A program made the translations under genes and the position numbers. Below, piece after piece: positions 48,159 through 58,557 of a DNA stretch of 64,000 nucleotides (position 1 is the first letter of the stretch; every line of letters starts with the position of its first letter). This DNA comes from Tretioscincus oriximinensis (Eukaryota > Chordata > Lepidosauria > Squamata > Gymnophthalmidae): the NCBI GenBank assembly GCA_022410635.1, contig JAJVDF010000135.1, forward strand, positions 1,174,439 to 1,238,438, given 5' to 3'. The notes under the pieces were generated by a model, which saw only the letters and a program-made list of their open reading frames with translations, was not told the origin of the DNA and made no database searches.

Positions 48159-48364
48159 TCCAGCAAAGGAGCTAGCAGCACTTTGAGACTAACTTGAGAA
48201 AAGTGGTTGGCATAAGCTTTCGTAGACAGGTCTACTTCTTCAGATACTTCTTCAGACCTGTCTACGAAAGCTTATGCCAACCACTTTTCTCAAGTTAGTC
48301 TCAAAGTGCTGCTAGCTCCTTTGCTGGACTTTGTACTAGACTAACACGGCTATTTCTCTGAAAT
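48159..48364 (+). mobile_element. foldback retroelement copy 2, mirror orientation
   Basis: A 206-bp near-palindrome with the same design as 47481-47697 but reversed. The truncated arm is on the left (starts TCCAGCAAAGGAG) and the full arm on the right (ends CGGCTATTTCTCTGAAAT). TGTTACCAAAGAG (48146-48158) and TGTTACTAAAGAG (48365-48377) form a 13-bp target-site duplication with one mismatch. Both copies truncate the inverted arm at nearly the same point, so this is a defined element structure and not a chance inversion. The hammerhead-like core is on the minus strand at 48218-48243. Confidence 0.9.
48218..48243 (-). ncRNA. hammerhead-like half-core
   Basis: Same CTGAAGA, stem GTAGA/TCTAC, GAAA arrangement as in copy 1, identical in sequence. 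Same reservations. Confidence 0.35.
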
Positions 48365-48528
48365 TGTTACTAAAGAGGATCATCCAGGGCAATAGGGTTA
48401 CACGGCTCTCTGAACCTTTTCAAACTGTTCTGAGTAAGGGAAAGGAAGAGACTTTTTGATTTTGTGTATCCCTGTTTTCATTAGGTCTGCAACGGTCCAA
48501 TTGTAGGAATGCCAATGGCTCCATAATA

Positions 48529-48606
48529 TACTGCTCAAAGCAATTAAGGGAACACTTTAACATAACATGTTATGTTAAAGTGTTCCCTTAATTGTTTTGA
48601 GCAGTA
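48529..48606. mobile_element. Tc1-type MITE, near-perfect palindrome
   Basis: 78 bp: 38-nt arms (TACTGCTCAAAGCAATTAAG...) with a single mismatch and a 2-nt centre. TA flanks each end (48527-48528 and 48607-48608), the Tc1/mariner target duplication. From memory the terminus resembles that of a Tc1-like family common in fish; not verified. Confidence 0.9.
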
Positions 48607-48934
48607 TACAATCAGCTGTCAGAGGAGGCTGAAATTTGGTCCTATTATCAGTAGCTTCCAGACTGATTTGGTAGGGGAAGACTATAAAACAAATGGTCTT
48701 GCATGATGGTTGGGCTGTGCCAATAGAGCCCCCCCCCCCTCAGATCACCTCCAAATTGTGGGGTTTTGTTGGTTCATTTTGGTTCTGTTTATTTTGTATA
48801 TATTTTACAATTATGTGAATATAGTGTGTACTTAGCAGATATGCATCTTGACTTTCATCTGTCAAGTGGTACAATTAAATTTTCTCTCTATAGTGTTACA
48901 ACCAGGGCCAAGAGAGCTATGCTGGGACTGTCAC
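48607..48934. other. unique sequence with C-tract
   Basis: C-run near 48730-48739; otherwise nothing recognised. Confidence 0.4.
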
Positions 48935-49219
48935 ACAAATGGCACAGACAGTAAGAGTCTCTCAAATAGGAGATCTGGTCTCGAATCCCTGTATTGGATG
49001 TGGAGAGAGGTGAGAGCCTGTTACTAGCTTGCTGCTCTAGCTCACTCAGTTTTCAAAAGATATGCAGATCTGTAATCTGCATTTCAATTAGATTAATAAG
49101 TACCATCATTAACCTGGTGGGGAAGGTAGAATTGATGTAAGCATTCAGGCGAAAATTAACCCTGTAAGCTACTCTATACACTGAGAGCGGGGTATGAAGG
49201 CCAGATTTGTCTTCTTCTA
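48935..49219 (+). mobile_element. SINE subfamily I, nearly full length
   Basis: tRNA-like head (GGCACAGACAGTAAGAGTCT; GATCTGGTCTCGAATCC resembling a B box), then TTTCAATTAGATTAATAAGT, ACCATCATTAACCTGGTGGG, CCTGTAAGCTACTC and a CTTCTTCT tail. Confidence 0.85.
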
Positions 49220-49380
49220 CACACATCCATGACAATCCCAGATTAATCCCAGGACAGAATACCTACAAAATGCAATAAAGGCATGGTGCAAATTCATAGT
49301 GCTGAATTACTTACCTGTCTGTCATTTCCTCATGGAATTGCTCATGCAAAAGTACCCATATGCTTTCACTTGCCAATAAG

Positions 49381-49635
49381 AGTCAGTCTGGTGTAGTGGT
49401 GAGAGTGTCAAGCTCTTATTTGGAAGTCTCCAAGTTGGATTCTGTACTACTCCATAAAGCCAGCAGGGTGATCTTGGGCTAGTCACAGTTCTTCAGCAAT
49501 CTCTCAGACCCACCTACTTTACAAAGTGTCTGTTGAGGAGAACAGAAGGTTATGTAAGTGAGGTATCAAAACCAACTCTTCTTCGACTTCTTCTTCGTTG
49601 TTGTCATCGTCTTCTCTTTCTTCGTTTTCTTCTTC
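49381..49635 (+). mobile_element. Sauria-type tRNA SINE
   Basis: The canonical head AGTCAGTCTGGTGTAGTGGT, GAGAGTGTCA and GGTGATCTTGGGCTAGTCAC, then GTAAGTGAGGTATCAAAACC and a CTT-rich tail. It shares its 3' tail with subfamilies I and II but has a different body. Pol III A-box-like TGGTGTAGTGGT is visible. Confidence 0.9.
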
Positions 49636-50560
49636 ATATGTGGGATATGTATGGAACAACAAAGAGAAGTTGGCAAATGCTTCATACTTCAGAATCCTTT
49701 TGCAAGAAGCAGTAATTTTGCAAGAAATTTGCAAAGAAAGAGACAGATTGCTATAGAAGTGCCTCCTGCTATTTAGCAAGGACTGGTGAGAAGGGATTGC
49801 AGGATAAAAACAAGATCTTGCTATTTCTTCCCACTAGCGTCACACACGCATTGCAACACTTTTGAAACAACTTTGAAACAACCCAAACGTTGATTGCCCA
49901 CAACCTCTCAACAGTCTTACTAGACTTTAGGCAAAACTGTGCTTTTTTCTACTATCAGACGTACACATTGGCATCACCCAACATTTTGCCTAAATATTCA
50001 GAATCCTATGAAAATTCATTGTGCAAATGTTTGTAATTCTTTTCTTTGTATCAACTTGTCTAGTGTACCTTAACAATGCTAGTGCTGGGAATCGCAACTA
50101 TTTGAAAACAAGCAGAGTGATGCCTCAGTGGTGCTTCTGAGCAAATGTATCGTTTGTCTACTCTTGGTTTCTGACATCTTTCCCATATATGCGTTTCCCT
50201 CAGTATGGCCTGCACTGTCATTGTCCCCCTCCCAGCTGTGCTCTACTGTGAGCTATCTCTGAGGCCTTGGATGCTCACTGGCCCTGAAACTCCACCCAGC
50301 CTGATCAGGGTGAGATGAAGGGAACGCTGCCTGTTTTTTACTGATTACATGTGCTTGGAGCCATGGACCTGGTTCTTTATCAGGGACAGGATACTGCTAG
50401 CTTATTCATCAGCAGCAGAACGTTTGCTGTAATGAAAACTGGAATCCACCTTAGAAAAATGTACATTCTTCAACTCTTAGCATCATAAAGACATTTGCCA
50501 AATAATACAATAAATGTATTTTGGTTGCCACATCAAAGGATATCTTCCTGCACCAAAATG
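49636..50560. other. unique sequence, nothing recognised
   Basis: No repeat or gene recognised. Confidence 0.4.
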
Positions 50561-50664
50561 AATTTCAGAGAAATAGCCATGTTAGTGTAGCAGAAAGTCC
50601 AGCAAAGGAGCTAGCAGCACTTTGAGGCTAACTTGAGAAAAGTGGTTGGCATAAACTTTTGTAG
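50561..50664 (-). mobile_element. single-arm copy of the foldback family
   Basis: Contains AATTTCAGAGAAATAGCC, AAAGTCCAGCAAAGGAGC and AGTGGTTGGCATAAAC and stops at TTTTGTAG, in the stem-II region of the hammerhead-like motif. ACCAAAATG occurs exactly at 50552-50560 and 50665-50673, a 9-bp target duplication. With the minus strand taken as sense, this is a 5'-truncated insertion, as expected of target-primed reverse transcription. Confidence 0.8.
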
Positions 50665-51572
50665 ACCAAAATGTAGACCCTCACAAAGTGACCGAGGTGC
50701 TTCTGCAAAAGATCCTGCCACTAGGCATAACCACGAATGGAAGTAGAGACGTTGCCTTTTGAATACATTAGATTGACCTTTCGGCTTATATATCATGACA
50801 CGAGAAAAGATATTTCCTCAATGGGTTTAATTTTGGGATATATTCTGAAATAGGGACCTTCGTTGAAGGCCCTGCATTGCCAATCATGATTTGTCCTTCT
50901 AGACCACCCAAACTGGGGCTCTAGTCTAGTCTAGCCGTTGATCACAACAATGTGATCAACTAGCCCAATGCTGCATACGAGACCACAAGGTTAAAATGGC
51001 TCACCACCCTGGTCCAGTGATTCATCTCGCAAACATTGGCCTATCCTGAAGATGGACAGGCAAAAAAGTATGAAATCTGGAAAGCCTTTACAATACCTCC
51101 ATGTTATTTTCAGAGGTAGTGAGTGAGTCTGGCAGGGTGAGAGGACATCTCATTCGTTTTGGTCTTAAGATGTCCAAAATTTGCTACTTGAGAAGGGCAC
51201 ATCAGCTTCTCTGCAAATAAGGCTTATGGTCTAAGATGCTCTACATCTGCAGGCATGAATGGCACAGTCACTATGGAGGTGGTCCTTGTGGCAGACCCTT
51301 CATGAGGGCCCCAGAGTTCAACGACCCTCCCAGCAAAGGTGCCACAATATCACCCTGTTGTCCAAGCCAGCACGCACGACTGCTTGGAGCAATAGTAATA
51401 GCCTTAGGTCTACACAAGGCCTCTGTGTTTACTTCAATGATGGGGCTTTATTCCCAGACCTAACCAGTAGCATGCGTATAAAGTGTTGTCAAGGAAACAA
51501 AAGAAAGATAGGGATATTTGAATTGAAACAACTAATAAGTTTATTATTTACAACAAAGAAAAAGAAAGAAGA
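50665..51572. other. unique sequence, nothing recognised
   Basis: The 142-codon frame at 51259-51687 runs into the microsatellite and has no recognisable domain. Confidence 0.4.
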
Positions 51573-51710
51573 TACTAATACTATTACTATTATTATTACT
51601 AATACTATTACTAATACTATTACTAATACTATTGCTAATACTAATACTAATAATACTAATACTAATAATACTACTAATAATAAATAAATAATAATTAATA
51701 ATAATAATAA
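51573..51710. repeat. (ACTATT/ACTAAT)n compound microsatellite
   Basis: About 140 bp of TAATACTA/TTACTA units grading into AAT units. Both strands stay open across it, giving Asn/Thr/Ile-rich or Val/Leu/Ile-rich frames that are artefacts. Confidence 0.95.
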
Positions 51711-52149
51711 AGCCTCGGCTTTTATAGAATAAGCCTGAGTGAAGCACAAACTCCAAGCAAGAGCAACTTTAGGTTACTCTTTTAGATTCAGGAACTTAAA
51801 GTGACAGGCACTGTGTTTGCTTATTTGTTCTAGCCCCAAGTCAAGTCTCAACTTTGATTCCTCCAGGCCACCATATACTTCAATCCCCTCCCTTTGAGGC
51901 AGATAAGAAGTGGACCCCTCTGTCAACATGCTACACCACAAGTTTTACCCGACAGAAAGGCCTCTAGCCCTGGTCAGTTCTCCTTTTATATGCTGACCAG
52001 CTGGCTACTCGAGGCCCCATTGGCTGGCTCCTCCAGCCTTGCCCCCTCCCAAACAGGAAACCAGGAAGCCACGCCCCTGCCCAGGCCTGCTCTTCCCCCC
52101 TCCCTCTGGGATAGCACAGTAAGTTTATCAAACAAATACAAACCTTAAA
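51711..52149. other. unique sequence, nothing recognised
   Basis: GC-richer at 51890-52120; no gene supported. Confidence 0.4.
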
Positions 52150-52452
52150 ATGGGGGATGTCACAGTCTTTCATCTGAGAGATCGGGTTTCAAGGCCACAT
52201 GTTGGATGTGGAGAGGGGTGAGTGCCTTCTACTAGCCTGCAGCCTCTAGCCAACCCAGCTATTCAAAAGCAAGAATAGCAAGAAATTGCAACAGACTGCA
52301 ACTAAATGGGAACCATCACAGCGTGGTGTAGAAGATAGAATGTCAGCTTTTGCGTGAAAAATAACCTTGTAAACTGCTTTGAGTCTCTTCAGGTGAGAAA
52401 AGCGGGGTGTAAAAACCCTTTTCTTCTTTCTTTCCCTCTCCCTCTCCTTCTA
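52150..52452 (+). mobile_element. SINE subfamily II
   Basis: Head with GAGAGATCGGGTTTCAAGGC; AGCCAACCCAGCTATTCAAA; AAATTGCAACAGACTGCAAC; ATGGGAACCATCACAG; CTTGTAAACTGCTTTGAGTC; AAAGCGGGGTGTAAAAACCC; then a CTT/CCT tail. Confidence 0.88.
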
Positions 52453-52644
52453 CTAGCCTTCTACTAGCCTTAAACCCGTATTTACTATCTTTAGATCTAG
52501 CCAAATCAGAAAACATATCATGTCTGTTGCTAAATGCCATAGCATTGCCAATGATAAATCCCCATCTATCGGTACCTGTAAAAACTTAAGCAAAGGAGGA
52601 TAGTAGCTTCTACATAGCAGTTTCTATATATAGTAGTTTACTAC

Positions 52645-52980
52645 CAAGCTCAATTCAACCTATAAAGCCTTACATAGCTTGGGCCCAAAACATCTAAAGG
52701 AAGCCTTCTCTCATATCAACCTGTGCATGCCTTAAGATCTGCAGGGGAGGGGGCCCTGACTGTCCCACCTCCCTCAGTGGCAAAGAGGGTGGGAACTTAG
52801 GATAGGGCTTTCTCCATGTCAGCCCCCAGACTATGGAACAGTCAACCGTCTCTCAGAAAATGCTTGAAGACACACCATTTTAGCCTGGTTGTTCTCCCAT
52901 TTAAGATGGGGCTGTTTTAATGTTACTTGGGTTTTATTGATAACTGCCCTGAGACTTTTGGGCAAATAAATAAAATAGAT
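52645..52980 (+). mobile_element. L2-type LINE C-terminus and 3' tail
   Basis: Decayed L2 ORF2 end: AAAGCCTTACATAGCTTGGG, then text reading approximately GEGALTVPP, SAPRLWN and RKCLKTHHF. It ends AACTGCCCTGAGACTTTTGG and AAATAAATAAAA. Confidence 0.8.
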
Positions 52981-53224
52981 GAGGCAAAATGAAAAACATA
53001 GATATGAGCTTGGCAAAGTTTAGTTGAGAAGTAAAGAAAAATAAGAACTCAGTCAAGTACTATAACAGACAAAAGTTAGACAAAGCACCTCTTCTTTTCC
53101 CTGCCATCTTCCCTTAGAATAAAAGACTTGTTTCATATATAGTTAAAAAAGAGACTGTAGTAGCTCATTGTTTTTAATGTAGTCTGGTAATTCAAGGCTG
53201 CATATATGCACAGGTCTTCAAAAC

Positions 53225-53325
53225 ATTTTACAAATATGTTCTTTGTGTTGCTTTTAATTTTCTATTACCCACCCTGGGACCTTTAGTGAAGAGTAGGATA
53301 TAAACTTCTAAAATATATAAATATA
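53225..53325 (+). mobile_element. L2-type LINE 3' tail
   Basis: TTACCCACCCTGGGACCTTT, then AGGATATAAACTTC and an AAAT-rich end. Confidence 0.55.
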
Positions 53326-56300
53326 AGAAACAGCTTAGAGGTGGCATAGAGATGGGGATGCCAAACAGTAGAATTTTCACTGCTTCTCTAATTCTTATTA
53401 AAAAATAAAAAAATACTTAGGAAGGTCATTTCCTAGCCTTTAATGTGGTTCATAAGTGAATGAAAGCACAAGCTGTCACACCACCTCTTAGGCCTGGATC
53501 AGAAGTGTATTTGTTGGTAACAAATCAGAAATGTGAAGTAAGTCCTGGTAAGTGGAACAGAGAAAGATTGAAGGTTAGAGGAGAAAGTGGTGAGTGTTTT
53601 AATAGATTTTAGAAACCCTTTGGACTCTGGATCAGTTAGTGATTTGGCACACAACATATAGTTAAACTTTGATACAAAGGCCATATAAGGTTCCCAGAAT
53701 CACTCTATGAGTCTAAGGTGCTTTGGCTTAATTCCAAGGTTCTAAGCTTAAGAGACTTTGAAGTCTGCCTGCTTGTCCTTAGATAAACAAGAGGGGAGAT
53801 ACTGTTTGCAGCCTATATTTGTCCTCCTCACTGTTGTTTCTTTCCCCCCATTTCCTTTTAATATTTCCTATGCCAGATTTCACATGTGTCTGACAAGATG
53901 CCCCTATAGTTAAGCATAATTCTGGGCTCATTTCAAAAACTGGGTGTCCTATTAGGTCATCCCTTTTCTTAGCCACAAGCCTGACACTTAATTACATAAA
54001 GGTTGTAAGCATGTACACTAGTAACCATTTATAAATCACCCTCAAGTTCAAAGACATCATGAAAAGTGTAGAGAGGTCATTAATTTGTATTAAAATGTAT
54101 GTGCATCTTTAGTCATGAATTAACTTTAATAAGGTATATTATATATCACACTGCAGCAAACCAATTGGGACCAAGTAACACATTCCTCTACTTTCTGGGA
54201 ACAAAGGCTGAATCTTGGCTCTGATGGGAGACATAGGAGCAACCATTTCCTTCGTAATGGTAGTTATTCTTTGGAAGTTCACAAATTTCAGTGGAAGTTC
54301 AATGGAATTTTTTGCATTGGGTACAGTTCTAGACAGACCACGTGAATATGTTGTTTATGCTGCAATCTGTTGCTATTGCCCCTGAGGTTTTCTGAGCCAT
54401 TCTCCATCCTTACTTCATTGAAAATAGTCCACAAGCCATCTCATGATGTCAGGTGTAGTCCAGTAATGGTGTAAATGTGATGCTTTCAGGAGTTCCTTCC
54501 TAACGAGATTCAGCATCCCCTCACACATTGTAATGTCACCTCGCTCAACTACTGCTGAAGTGGGTGCGTGCAAGTGAGTGGCCATTCACAATTAATCACA
54601 GTCATTACATTAATTAGCCTGGAATGTTTTCAGAGATCATTCTATACCATTTAAGAATTTCATGAACTAGTTGCAAATTTGACTGGAATTGTCGGGAACG
54701 CAGCTTCAAGCTATGCCACAACCATTAATGCTCTGGCGACTAGTGAAATCAGTTATACATTAGTCTGCTTTCAAAAATGGACCTGAAATTCCAGTTATAC
54801 CAGAACAGGGCCATTAGTCTTTTAACAGAGACTTGACACTTTGAAAATGCCATGCCAGTGCTTCAACGACACTAGTTCCCATTCCTATATGCATACTCCT
54901 TGGTATTTTGTGCTCGCAAAATACTGCCACGTATGCGTCAGGGTAGTTGCTAAACAGGGACTTTCCCTCCACTGCTGATGAATGGTGGAACTTTTGACAA
55001 TCACTTCAGAATATTGCTCTACCCCAGAATTAATCGCCGCTACCTACAGATGGCCAGAAACAACTAGGAAGTAGTGGTGAACACAGTGTCAATCACAGCC
55101 CCTTTCTCTCAGTCAATTAATCGCTGGGATTTGCCAAATTCAAATCTGTCACTACAAATGCATGAAGTCCAGTCAACGGAGAAGCCTGTTGCTGTTCTTT
55201 CTTTCCTTGCAATACTAATTTTTATTTACACGTAGACCTCACAGAGCTGAATAAGCAAAGTAGGCACCAGCCTATATGCCCCACACTATTTAAGATAACA
55301 GTTTAAAATAATATTGACTATTAAGAGATATTTATTATTAAGAGAAGGGGGGATTTGGACTGTCTAGGGAACTCCACCGGATTTAATCTGGCACTGGCAT
55401 CTTGCTTTAGAAGCTCTGTTTTACAAGGTAACTTTTCAAAAACACTCCTTTTAGGCTGATGTTTTAGAGGAAGCAGGAACATGGGGGCAGGAACAGATCA
55501 GACATTGATGGGTAAGTAAAATGATGATGACTCCACTCCCAGTGTTAATGGAGTTTCCGTAATGGACTCAGAAAAAAGGTCCATTGGCAGAGAATATTCT
55601 TTAGCTAATATTACGCAAAATTGCCGTGCCTGCATCCAGAAAAGTAAGAAGCCTTTCTTCATGGACCATCGTTAACATGATTTTTCAGGATATCGTGAAA
55701 AGATGCCAGCACAGGACAATGCAGAATCATTGACTGAGCATGCTCAGTGCTTACTTCCTGGTTAATTTTCACACTGGTTCCACATGGATTTACAGGTACA
55801 TTTGTTGACTTCATTCTGACATTCTTTCTCACATTGTGGATTTTAATACTTCATGAGCCAGCAGCCAAAACTGAGTGCTCAAAAAGATATTGTTATGCAC
55901 CCAGCATAAATCTAACCCCAAAGAATGGCCAGTAAGCTGATCCAGAAAAAGCTTCACTGAGATGCGAAAAACATCTACATCAGATTTATTGCTAGCAACA
56001 AACCTAGCAGGACCTTTCAGAGAGGAAAGACAAAGATACAAGTTTTAAGGTTCACATTATATAAGCTCAAAAAACCCTGACACCTACACGGAATAAAGAG
56101 AACACAAATAGTATTGGTGATATTTCCATGAAGATACAAAGAGATACAGGAATTTTAGTACAAATTATACAGAAAGTGTGATAATCTTGGGTTTACAACA
56201 ACTAATAATAAGCACAGATCAGAGTTAACACAAAATTGTTTGCTTTAGTGATTTGACAAAGATTTGGAGTACATACAGTATGACAAAGGAATGGATGATG

Positions 56301-56964
56301 ATGATTAGATTAAGTTTATTGATTGATCAATTGATCATATCAACTTGAAACATGGAAAACCCAGGATTTGGAAGGCAGGTATATTCTGTAGTTTAATTAA
56401 CATGAGGAGTGTGAATCTAGTTGTCCAGTTGTGAATTCTGGGCATCTCATCAGCATACAAGATGGCAGTCTGAAACTGTGGAAATCCAGGTGGGAAACCA
56501 AGCCCCTTGCCTCCTAGATCCATAGTGAGCAATGGCTGGTGTCTGATCTTAGGTGGAAGGAAGGGAGGTCAAGTCTATCCAGCATCTACTGAGCATTAAC
56601 CCACGGCAAGATACACTTCCCAGAATTGCAAAGATGAGTGGAAAATCTAAAGGTGTTTTGTGGAGCCGAGGAAGTCCACAAAACAGGAAACAATGGGGCA
56701 GGAGAAATGGGCATCACTTCCAGTAGAGTGAGATTGAAAGGTCCATTAGGCTGAAAACTGGAGTCAGATTGGGAAAGGGACATGGAGTTTTAAAGGTTTT
56801 CCTGAGGGGCAGAGCAAGAATGTGGAGCCCCCCTCCCATTGGGTTCACCTCAGGTCACCCAATTATCCAGTGGATACTTTTGTATCCACTAGTGTAAGCA
56901 GAGTGAGGCTCCCACTGTGTCTGGCCTTTAGAAAGCTTGTAAAATGTTTCCAGCCAGCCATGCT
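53326..56964. other. long unique stretch, no gene
   Basis: About 3.6 kb without a recognised repeat or gene. 54530-54790 is the most regulatory-looking part (TTAATTAGC and TAATCACAGTCATTAC motifs, high complexity). Short frames have no domains. Confidence 0.4.
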
Positions 56965-57110
56965 AAGTGGATCAATAGAGAAAGGGAAATTCCATCTTAG
57001 TCAATGGAGAAGGGAACTAATGCAAGTCTATGGAGGCGAGATTCCAATATTAGTGTATGGAGGCAAGGCTTCAATGCAAGTCTATGGGTGGGAGAATGGT
57101 TTGAGATTTT
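56965..57110. repeat. 27-bp minisatellite, about five units
   Basis: Units of ATGCAAGTCTATGGAGGCGA plus GATTCCA, with clear 27-bp spacing at 57019, 57046 and 57073 and two more diverged units before. 27 bp is nine codons, so the 120-codon frame at 56822-57184 stays open with a repeating MQVYGGxxP-like motif; this is not evidence of a gene. Confidence 0.8.
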
Positions 57111-57194
57111 GCAGTTCCGGTTTTAGATGGAAATTTCTGACGTCAGGACAGTGTGTGTTGGTCAGGGAAGGGACTGCCATGTGAGGACCTGCCA

Positions 57195-57325
57195 TTTGCT
57201 TGTAAAACAGAAACTTATAAAGTAGGAAACAATAGTAGTAATTTATTTTAATGTCAGAAAGTAAATAAAATAAATACATTATTACTATTGTTTCCTACTT
57301 TATAAGTTTCTGTTTTACAAGCAAA
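57195..57325. repeat. perfect 43-bp inverted repeat
   Basis: 57195-57237 (TTTGCTTGTAAAACAGAAAC...) is exactly complementary to 57283-57325 with a 45-nt AT-rich loop. No mismatch was found in either arm. It is not obviously part of the following L2-type fragment. A MITE or a recent template-switch inversion are possible origins. Confidence 0.95.
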
Positions 57326-57339
57326 AATTTGGTCCCAGT

Positions 57340-57700
57340 TAGTTCATAAAAAAGGGATCTACTAATTTCTATCCTTTCATCATAAGTACCAGGGCAGGTA
57401 ACAATAGTAAAAGGTAAAAAGTAAGAATTATTAAAACACGTTTATAATAGAACCTTCCGTTTCCAATCCAGCTACTTTTCTTGGCAGGACAAAACCCCAG
57501 AGGGAGCAAAGAATCAAAGGCCTTGGTAAAGAACCAAGTTTTAACCAAGTGCCAAAAACTGTATAACACAGGCATTGCCCTGGTTTCCACAAAGAGGCTG
57601 TTTCGAAGTCTGGGGGCCATCACAGAAAATCCTCCTGCATGTCCTTACTCTGAACGAGGAGGAATTACAGGAAAGTCTTCCCAATAAAAAGGGAATGAAT
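57340..57700 (-). mobile_element. L2-type LINE ORF2 C-terminus
   Basis: Minus-strand text MAPRLRNSLFVETRA, then LYSFWHLVKTWFFTKAFDSL, matches the L2 pattern APxLWNSLPxxxR...FxxxLKTxLFxxAF. A 3' UTR continues to the left. The frame is broken near 57600. Confidence 0.7.
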
Positions 57701-58557
57701 GGAAAGGGCATAGAGGGAAGGTGATAGATTTTCCAGTTTGGGAACAATTACTAGTCTGGACCAGAACCATTGTGCAGGCAGCACTGTTCCACAACATGCC
57801 TTTCTGTGGTCCAAACTAGATGACCTGCTGGCAGCTCCATATCCATGGGTTCAAACCACAGAGATGTGAAGTCCCTCTGTTGTTACCTGTGTGAGTTTGA
57901 CAGTAAAAGGCACTGAGGATGTGGGGATCCACTTTTCCCATCCCGTCTATTCTCTTTCCAATGGAAAAGCTGCTAATATATTTACGGATGTCACGTCCCT
58001 CTTGAAGCCTGCTGCCTCAGTTCAAGGTTCCTTGCATCCCATTGTGAAAACATCAGTCCATTCCTAGCAGCCTTCTGCCACCCTTTCTCCTTTCGCCTTC
58101 AGCAACCCCTTCTCTGGTTGCCAAGTCAGCTTACAAAACTGTTTATTTTGCCTTCAAGAGTAACCTTTGGGCAGAAAGTGCCGGAAACTGTTTTGCTTTG
58201 CCATTTAAAAGTTAACCCTGCAGTCAAACACCTTTTTAGTCCTCAGATGTTGCTTAACTTTAGATACTGTGTCCTTTGAGCTAAACCTTTCCCCCCAGTG
58301 CTTCACTTTTGCAATCAATTATATTTCTCTATCATTTGTTTAATTAAATTCTGTTGAACTGTTATTAAATACCAGGATGAGCCAAAGTCCTCTTTCCCCT
58401 TGGATTCAGTTCATCAATTACCAAGTTATTAGTCGAAAGATTCTCTTGCATGGAATGTGGGTGCATAAGCTTGGCTCAGAAGAGTTTCCATAGCAGCACA
58501 TAATTTTGACCATCACAGGAACTTCCTTGTGCCCAGGCTTGGAACACAACTCCTGAT
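57701..58557. other. unique sequence, nothing recognised
   Basis: May include more of the L2-type ORF on its right flank; otherwise nothing assigned. Confidence 0.35.

Noticed and set aside
51259..51756. 142- and 86-codon frames with Asn/Thr or Val/Leu repeats
   Set aside because: They arise from the ACTAAT/ACTATT microsatellite, which is open in several frames.
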